A stretch of DNA of 64,000 nt, taken from positions 220,001-284,000 of the forward strand of contig JAQFVV010012977.1 of NCBI GenBank assembly GCA_028023455.1, in the 5' to 3' direction. The DNA comes from Epiperipatus broadwayi. Taxonomy: Eukaryota > Onychophora > Udeonychophora > Euonychophora > Peripatidae. Shown piece by piece: positions 57,801 through 64,000 of the stretch (position 1 is the stretch's first letter; every line of letters begins with the position of its first letter). The notes below the pieces were generated by a model, which was given only the letters and a program-made list of their open reading frames with translations, was not told the origin of the DNA and did not search any database. The translations under genes were made by a program, and so were the position numbers.

Positions 57801-57814
57801 CTGCCCTCTAGTGG
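57801..57814 (-). promoter_or_regulatory. CTCF-like motif
   Basis: Minus strand CCACTAGAGGGCAG fits CCASYAGRKGGCRS at all positions. Confidence 0.5.
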
Positions 57815-57819
57815 CTATT

Positions 57820-58985
57820 CATTGCATCATTGCATTCGAATTTCCAGACCTGTTTTCATTATCGTTGGGGGGAAATTAAAACAAAAACAATTAAATGATA
57901 TGAAGTAATTAAATCATATAAAGTATACATTTTTAGAATATAGTTATAAAATTTATTATTAATACTTGGAGATCTTATTAGCGTAGTTAGTTATGTTATG
58001 GAATTCAATAATGCTGTGATTAATAGCTATGTAACTATATGAATAATTGCTGCCCTCCCCCCCCCCCCATAGTTTGAGTGATTTGGAGTGCCAAAAAGAT
58101 CCGCAGATGATGGTCCACATCTGACACAGTTCTGGCTGTCAAACTTATTATTAAATTCCGAATAATACTATTCATTTATCATTTAATATTATAAAATGTT
58201 TCAAACATTTATTTAGAAAAAGTACTATCGTTTAAAATTGTTTATTATTTTCTTAGCATGCTTTCACAATTCATCATATTCATAACATTTGTAATTTTCT
58301 GTTTGAATTAATATAATATTTAAATCTAGCATGTCTTATGCAAATTTATTTAAATGTTCCATTTTGTTGATAGTGGAACATCACTCTTATTTATTGTGGA
58401 CTGGTATCTCGTTCTGTGTGTGTAGAGAGGGGTATATTTAAGAACCAAACTTGTAGGCTGAACTTCAACACTGTACATGTATACTGATCAAGAAATGGTG
58501 AAGAATTGAGTATTTATTGAAAGGGGCTTTTGAAAGTTCAGTTAATTCACACATAATAATAAACAAAAGGTGTTTAGATATAGAAGTTAGTAGATAGCAT
58601 AAAAAAAACTTTATATGATAATGACTGAATACATAGCTACCAACTACCAATATAAACCTGGTTTTAAAATTTAGAAAACAATAAACATGATAAAAATGTT
58701 CATTATTACATCCTTCATTTGAAGTCCACTATAATTCAACCATCCACTGATGCGGAAAATTAGACCACACTCACAATGCATGCATTTGACCTATAACTTT
58801 TCTCATCAGATGAGCTAGGGGAATCAAATGCCTGAATCTTCATACCTTTGATAATTCCTTGATAATTTCCCACTCCAGGTAAAAAACTGATTTCTATCCA
58901 TGAATGGTCAAGGTATTAGAAATTAGAGACCTGTGTAAAAAGTTTTACCACACTATACAACTTATTTTCAGTGATTTTTGGATTC
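57820..58985. other. AT-rich DNA with a C run
   Basis: A C homopolymer near 58056-58068. No gene or repeat supported. Confidence 0.35.
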
Positions 58986-59034
58986 CAATCCATAAAAAAA
59001 AAAAAAATTGAATTAATAGTGACTTTAGCTCAAT

Positions 59035-60125
59035 AAATCACATTCAAATACAAAGCTATCATTATACTTTGGATTTATAGATTATGAAAAGGCATTTGGT
59101 TCTATAACCATTTCTTTAGTGATTAAAGAAATAGATCATTGAGATGTAGATAAAAAATCCTACCATAAGTGAAAACTACTAATCAAAATGCAACAGCAAA
59201 TATCAGATTACATAATGATACTAAGAAGATTACCATTGAAAAGAGTTTACAACAGAGTGATTTCATGTCTCTGAAATCTTTTGCAGCAATTTTACAAAGA
59301 ACTATTCTGTGGATTAAAATGAGAAGTTAAGGAATTGAAAGCAAAAGAAGAATATTTGAGTCATCTGATGATGAGGAGGAACTGTTGCAAGAATTATAAA
59401 ATGAGAGTAATAAAGTAAATATAAATGAATTAGAAAAAGTTAACTATATACATCTAGATGATATTATTAATATAAATGGAAACTAAGAGATAACATTAAT
59501 CATAGAATTAAACACGGATTAAATATTTTTTGGTAGAAGTAACTTAATATTAAAAGGAAATATTTTTATGTGTTGAAAAAAAAGATTTTGAATATTGTTT
59601 TACCAGTTCTTACTTATGGATCTAAGATTTGGAATTTAACTGAAGAGCAGAATAGAGACTTTGGATCACTCAAGAAAGTGTAAATACATGTAATAAGAAA
59701 GACTCAAAAGCAAAATATATGAATGATAGAACAAACACATATACTGATGTCATTGAAAGAATAAAGAAACTGAAGTGAAATTAAAACAGGCAAAACTCTC
59801 CATGCAGAAGTGCCACTCAGCACAAGCCAGAGTAATCAATGGATGCCAGAAGGCTTGGACCTAAAATCCCTATCTAGAAATGGTGATCATGTAATGTTTA
59901 CTGGTTTAAACTGAAGTGGACTGATATGGACATAATGCTAGAAGAGATGCCAATACGTGAACAATTGAAATCTTAAAATGGATCCCAAAAGATTGTAAAA
60001 GATCTAGAAACAGGACACACATGAGATGGATGGATGAAATAAGGAAGTTTGCTGACATGATGTGGAAAAGAAATCCTAGATGTTGGAGAAACTAAAGTAA
60101 ACTTGGAGACACCTTTATCCTAAAA
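59035..60125 (+). pseudogene. Decayed RTE-like LINE with nested insertion
   Basis: FGFIDYEKAFGSI near 59068 matches RT motif A of RTE-like LINEs (F-x-D-Y-E-K-A-F-D-S). YGSKIWNLTEEQ near 59614 and the W-I-P-K-D-C motif near 59977 match the C-terminal region. Frameshifts and stops are many. A family C half-element (59784-59905) splits it, so the LINE is older than that insertion. Same family as 30.9-31.8, 11.0-11.2 and 44.5-44.7 kb. Confidence 0.65.
59784..59905 (+). repeat. Family C half-element nested in LINE relic
   Basis: CAGGCAAAACTCTCCATGCA to GATGCCAGAAGGCTTG, then CTATCTAGAAATGGTGATCA. The central module and right arm are deleted at a CTATCTAG join. Confidence 0.8.
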
Positions 60126-60349
60126 TGAAGTAATGATCACTGAAAATGATAATAATGGAATATTTATCACCATCTTGTTTTATAATTATAAAGTTTTTTG
60201 GTCAGTGAATTGTAACAATAAATTTCATAAATGTATAAAAATAGTTTATTGCTAAGGAAGTTTGTAAGAAGTTTGAGCACCAGATATGGCAGATCTGATC
60301 TATGCTTGATGGATTTTCAGCTTCAGAGAATTACCAGTTTATCACTGGC

Positions 60350-60485
60350 CCGGAAAAAAAAAACCCCCCAACCCGCACCGGAGCCCCCAATCTGGACACC
60401 CCCCCCCCCCCCTACTTTTCATCTCCTCCGTGGAAAAAAAAAAAAAAAATTATATACAAATAAAAAAAAAAAAAAACCCCCAGAG
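60350..60485. repeat. Homopolymer-rich A/C tract
   Basis: Runs of A (about 10, 15 and 14) and C (up to about 12) alternate with GC-rich text, unlike the surrounding AT-rich DNA. Confidence 0.7.
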
Positions 60486-60744
60486 AAGTACCAAACCATG
60501 TCAGGCATGACAACAATTGTACATCTTGATAAGTTTTGGTTCCTTCCTCTTCCCTTTCCAATAAACAATTAATAAAATCATAGTTGGTTCAGAAAAGTGA
60601 GTTTTATGTCAATTATTGTAAAACAAAAAACCAGTGTTATAGAGATGGAATTTGAGGAATTCCATGAATGGGTATGTTTACATAAAGATTAAATGAACAA
60701 CATGTAAGATCTTATAACAATGCAGAAACCATTTATTGTTTATT

Positions 60745-61085
60745 ATTATACTACGTGAAAAAGTAAAGTATTTTGACTGCAACATAGAAAAATTTAGTTC
60801 TTTTAATAATTTTTCCCTTCAGAATGTAAATCAATTGCAGTATCTCAGTAACTTGTTAAGTAGAGTGGTAAGCGTATGTAGAACATACTCTAATGCATTG
60901 CTCCTTTTAAAAATTAGGCTACTTCATTACAGTACTGCAATCAAATTAACTATATGTAAACCTATTATTCTACCTAATTTATTGTATGAAAGTAAGACAT
61001 GGACATTCTATCCACATAATAAAATGGCATTAGAAAAATTACATCCAGAAATGGTCCATAAAATCTTAAAAATCCATTGAAAAAA
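60745..61085 (+). pseudogene. RTE-type RT connector/C-terminal relic
   Basis: A 114-codon open frame reads VNQLQYLSNLLSR, then ICKPIILPNLLYESKTWTFY, matching the V-x-x-F-x-Y-L-G-S-x-L-S-R and V-L-P-T-L-L-Y-G-x-E-T-W-T-L-Y motifs of RTE-like LINEs. The downstream part resumes at about 61435 after a family F insertion. It is a different subfamily from the 59-60 kb copy. Confidence 0.7.
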
Positions 61086-61107
61086 GACAAAACTACTCAA
61101 TAGGTTA

Positions 61108-61400
61108 GTAAATAAAATAAAGTCATACGTCATGTGACTTAATTTAATAATCTTGCAATTATAAACTAAAATAAAGAGTGCGCTAGTAGCTCTAACAAAC
61201 GTTATCGATACATGCTGCAAGAAAAAGCATTTAAAATATCTAGAAATTGACCCCATCCTCAGACAGGTTTCAAGTGTTTGGCTTTCCTCAGTGAGGCACT
61301 AGGATATTACAGACACTAGATCCAAAACACCAACTCAAGGCCAGTACTTAATCTGTTAGTTAACTTTTAAGTAGAAACACACTCTTTATTTTAATTTAAT
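61108..61400. repeat. Family F element inserted in LINE relic
   Basis: Bounded by short inverted AATAAAGAGTG (about 61172) and CACTCTTTATT (about 61380). The interior carries a minus-strand hammerhead-like core and the B/D/E interior GATATTACAGACACTAGATC. It interrupts the RTE relic, which continues at 61435. Confidence 0.65.
61252..61298 (-). ncRNA. Hammerhead-like core (family F)
   Basis: Minus strand: CUGAGGA (61291-61285), stem II AAG/CUU around a 7-nt loop, GAAA (61271-61268) and CC. The expected GGUUU is changed to GGAU, so the cleavage step is damaged. UGCCUCA before the core fits the family. Confidence 0.5.
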
Positions 61401-61434
61401 CTATATGTTCTTTAGCCTGCTGGTTGTGATGCCT

Positions 61435-61748
61435 TAAAATCTGCTACTGTAAAATGACATTTTCATTGGATTGAACATATTAAATGAATAAACTACAGAA
61501 GAATTTAAAAAGCGGTGTTTTATGGTAAACTTGAGAATGAGAGAGATAGATCATGTCTATATTTTGCATATTATCAAAGACATTCTAAAGAAGTACAATA
61601 TTAGTTGTTTTCATTAGAAAGGTATATTAGAGAATCAAATATATTGAAGCACCATTATTAAACTGAGCATTAAAGTATTTCAGAAAGAAAAGTTTTATGA
61701 AGAGAATAATGAATCAGTATGTTCTACATGTGGACAAGTTTGTGGTTT
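61435..61748 (+). pseudogene. RTE-type LINE C-terminus relic
   Basis: Readings include HWIEHI-type text (R-W-x-G-H motif) near 61470 and CSTCGQVCG at 61721-61747, the C-x2-C-G-x-x-C start of a terminal zinc finger seen in some RTE-like LINEs. An ATT microsatellite follows directly. Confidence 0.55.
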
Positions 61749-61758
61749 ATAGCTTTAC

Positions 61759-62274
<516 letters not shown>

Positions 62275-62279
62275 TAAAA

Positions 62280-62870
62280 ATAAGATTTAGGAAAGCTAGT
62301 ATTTTGGTGAAAAAAGAATGTGATTAAAGAAATACGTTTAGAGATTTGACCATTAACAATAAAACCCTTTGAAGAAAATGAAATAGGAAGGCAAGAAGAA
62401 ATGGCTTCAACCATAATGAAACAAGCATGCACACATTAATTTATGTAAAATAATTCTAATAAAAATATCTGTGATCAGAATTCGTTGAAACAATCAGAGT
62501 GGCTTAGAAATGTAATTTTTTTTATTTACATATAAATTTTGTCTCTTTTTATTTTATTTTACATTATAATGATAAACAATTACTATAAACTATCATAGTG
62601 ACATGGCTTCACCCCTTGATGAAGTGTCTTTGCATGGGCATAACCTGCACAGCCACAAGCAGCGGTTTTGGACATTTCTAGATCAAGTCTATTTTCTTTT
62701 AATTCCTTCAAAGATACCAGTTTATTTTCTCACCCCTGTATTTAAATTTCACCATAAATATTTTATTACTATCCCCAACTTGAAAAAGAAACTTATTTAC
62801 ATAATCAAAAGCCTTAGTTCTGTTAATTAATTTTTATACATTCTATACTTCATATATTAAGAGTACTAAA
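62280..62870. other. AT-rich DNA, no feature seen
   Basis: The frame at 62603-62830 has no supporting context. Confidence 0.35.
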
Positions 62871-62875
62871 TTTTT

Positions 62876-63110
62876 CTTATAGTAGTGCCACTAAGTGCAA
62901 GCCTTTGTAACTAATGGATACATGAAGGTTTGTATGTAAAATCCCTATTTAGATAGGTTTGTGCATAAAATCCCTATCTCAAACCTTTATGAATCCATTA
63001 ATTACACAGGGTTGCACTTGGTACCACTACTCTATGGAGAGTTTAGTACTCTTATTAGCAGCATGTGTAATCAAATCATGTGAAATGGTGATCATGTGAT
63101 ACTTCATATA
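62876..63110. repeat. Diverged family C fold-back
   Basis: ATAGTAGTGCCACTAAGTGC left and GCACTTGGTACCACTACTC right are inverted, as are AAAATCCCTATTTAG and the following direct copy. The outer end GAAATGGTGATCATGTGATA is kept. No ribozyme module. Confidence 0.7.
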
Positions 63111-63448
63111 TTGTTATCAAAAACTATTTTACAAAAAGACAGGAAACCCCTCAATCAGTAAATGGGTTACTTGGAAATTAGAGGACTGAATATACATAAA
63201 TATTTTGAATGTGGCTCTAGTACAGGCTGTAAGAGTTTTGGTTTTTTTTGCAATTTTATTGAAATTTAAAACTAAAGATATATATATGCCTTTGACAGAA
63301 TAGCCTAATAATTCATTCATTCATTGTCTTAAATTGAGTATTCAGAAATTTAATTGTCACTGGTTTGATTCATATGTTAGTATTATCACTAAGAGACTGA
63401 AAGAATACCATTCAAAACGTTGGGTTATTTACTAACTTGTGTGTTAGA

Positions 63449-63622
63449 TTTACTCTAGATAAATACTTTGCATATAATAGAGATATATATGAAAAATAGT
63501 GACCTGGGCCAACTGATGAGTGCTGGTTCAGCACGAAATACATCTTGGGGGTCATTTGTCTTTTATTATATCTTTATTTATATGAATTTAAAAAGAATGG
63601 GGAAGTATGGAGGTGTTTATTA
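63449..63622 (+). repeat. Family A repeat unit (copy 2)
   Basis: Near-identical to 38423-38600 over its length, with scattered substitutions and a few single-base gaps. Simple unit without inverted arms. Confidence 0.85.
63500..63554 (+). ncRNA. Hammerhead ribozyme, complete fold
   Basis: Stem I: UGACC (63500-63504) with GGUCA (63550-63554) and CCAA (63509-63512) with UUGG (63545-63548), internal loop UGGG opposite G. Core CUGAUGA 63513-63519. Stem II GUGCUG (63520-63525) with CAGCAC (63529-63534). Core GAAA 63535-63538. Stem III two pairs around AC. Predicted cleavage after C63544. Against copy 1, changes fall in the internal loop (G to U) and the stem III loop (G to A), not in any helix or core base. 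Confidence 0.85.
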
Positions 63623-63624
63623 TA

Positions 63625-64000
63625 TTTAAAATACAGGTATTCTTATACCAGGAACTTAATTGTAAATATTAATGACAGTTGAATGCATTTGAAGAGTTTA
63701 AATAAACTTTGAATTTTTCTAAAGATAGTTAGTAGTTTTAATAAATTGTGAAAATAGTCCAACATATAACTGAAAGTAAATCATCGCTAGTATTTACATT
63801 AGACATTATTACAATGAGATTTACGAGCATCAAAATTTCTTAACTTACAACTATGATACTATCTATTTTAGATAAATACATTATTAATAAATATTACAAA
63901 CATATAATTGAATGGCTTTATTTCTTAGACTTCAGGATCTGATATCTCACCATTGCAATAACCATCAGGGCATTAATGATTATTTATTAACTAGAAACAG
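63625..64000. other. AT-rich DNA, no feature seen
   Basis: No gene or repeat supported to the window end. Confidence 0.4.

Noticed and set aside
58796-58830. CTGATGAGAAAAG on the minus strand as another hammerhead
   Set aside because: GAAA follows CUGAUGA directly with no room for stem II, and no flanking helix is apparent.

Overview
The window is AT-rich (roughly 70-75% by eye), intron/intergenic-like animal DNA. There is no operon, no bacterial gene structure and no long intact host gene. Long microsatellites, tRNA-derived SINEs with target-site duplications, several decayed non-LTR retrotransposon families, fold-back elements and CTCF-like motifs point to a bilaterian animal with a large, repeat-rich genome. 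I cannot name the phylum from sequence alone.

Layout. 1-6 kb: a ~655-bp tandem repeat, a fold-back, and a candidate exon at 5.3 kb. 6.5-9 kb: one short and one ~1-kb fold-back. 9-16 kb: a SINE, a triplet-rich tract, a nested ~900-bp fold-back, and a degenerate LINE ORF1 with zinc knuckle and 3' minisatellite. 17.6-18.1 kb: a possible two-exon host gene end (minus). 19-24 kb: more fold-backs and a 70-bp-period array of CTCF-like cores. 24-27 kb: an RT fragment and a 1.5-kb TIR element with 8-bp duplications. 27.5 kb: a candidate exon paralogous to the one at 5.3 kb. 28-47 kb: RT fragments, fold-backs and SINEs. 47.2-52 kb (minus): a nearly complete but frameshifted non-LTR retrotransposon with PHD + SGNH-esterase ORF1 and endonuclease/RT ORF2. 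52-64 kb: microsatellites, decayed RT copies with nested insertions, and more fold-backs.

The most interesting system is a set of dispersed repeats that carry hammerhead-ribozyme folds. Two copies (38474-38528 and 63500-63554) have the complete core, a 6-bp stem II, a 2-bp stem III of the kind reported for newt satellite RNA, and a stem I with an asymmetric internal loop. Related copies sit in the arms of ~0.3-1 kb fold-back elements, often one per strand. They show compensatory changes in stem II (for example AUGC/GCAU versus GUGC/GCAC). One family also carries a tRNA-like B box in its arms, which recalls the ribozyme-bearing SINE-like elements of schistosomes. Four families (A, B/D/E/F, C, G) share flanking modules and seem to form one mosaic superfamily of non-autonomous elements. 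The retrotransposon families present could be the source of mobilising enzymes, but that is inference.
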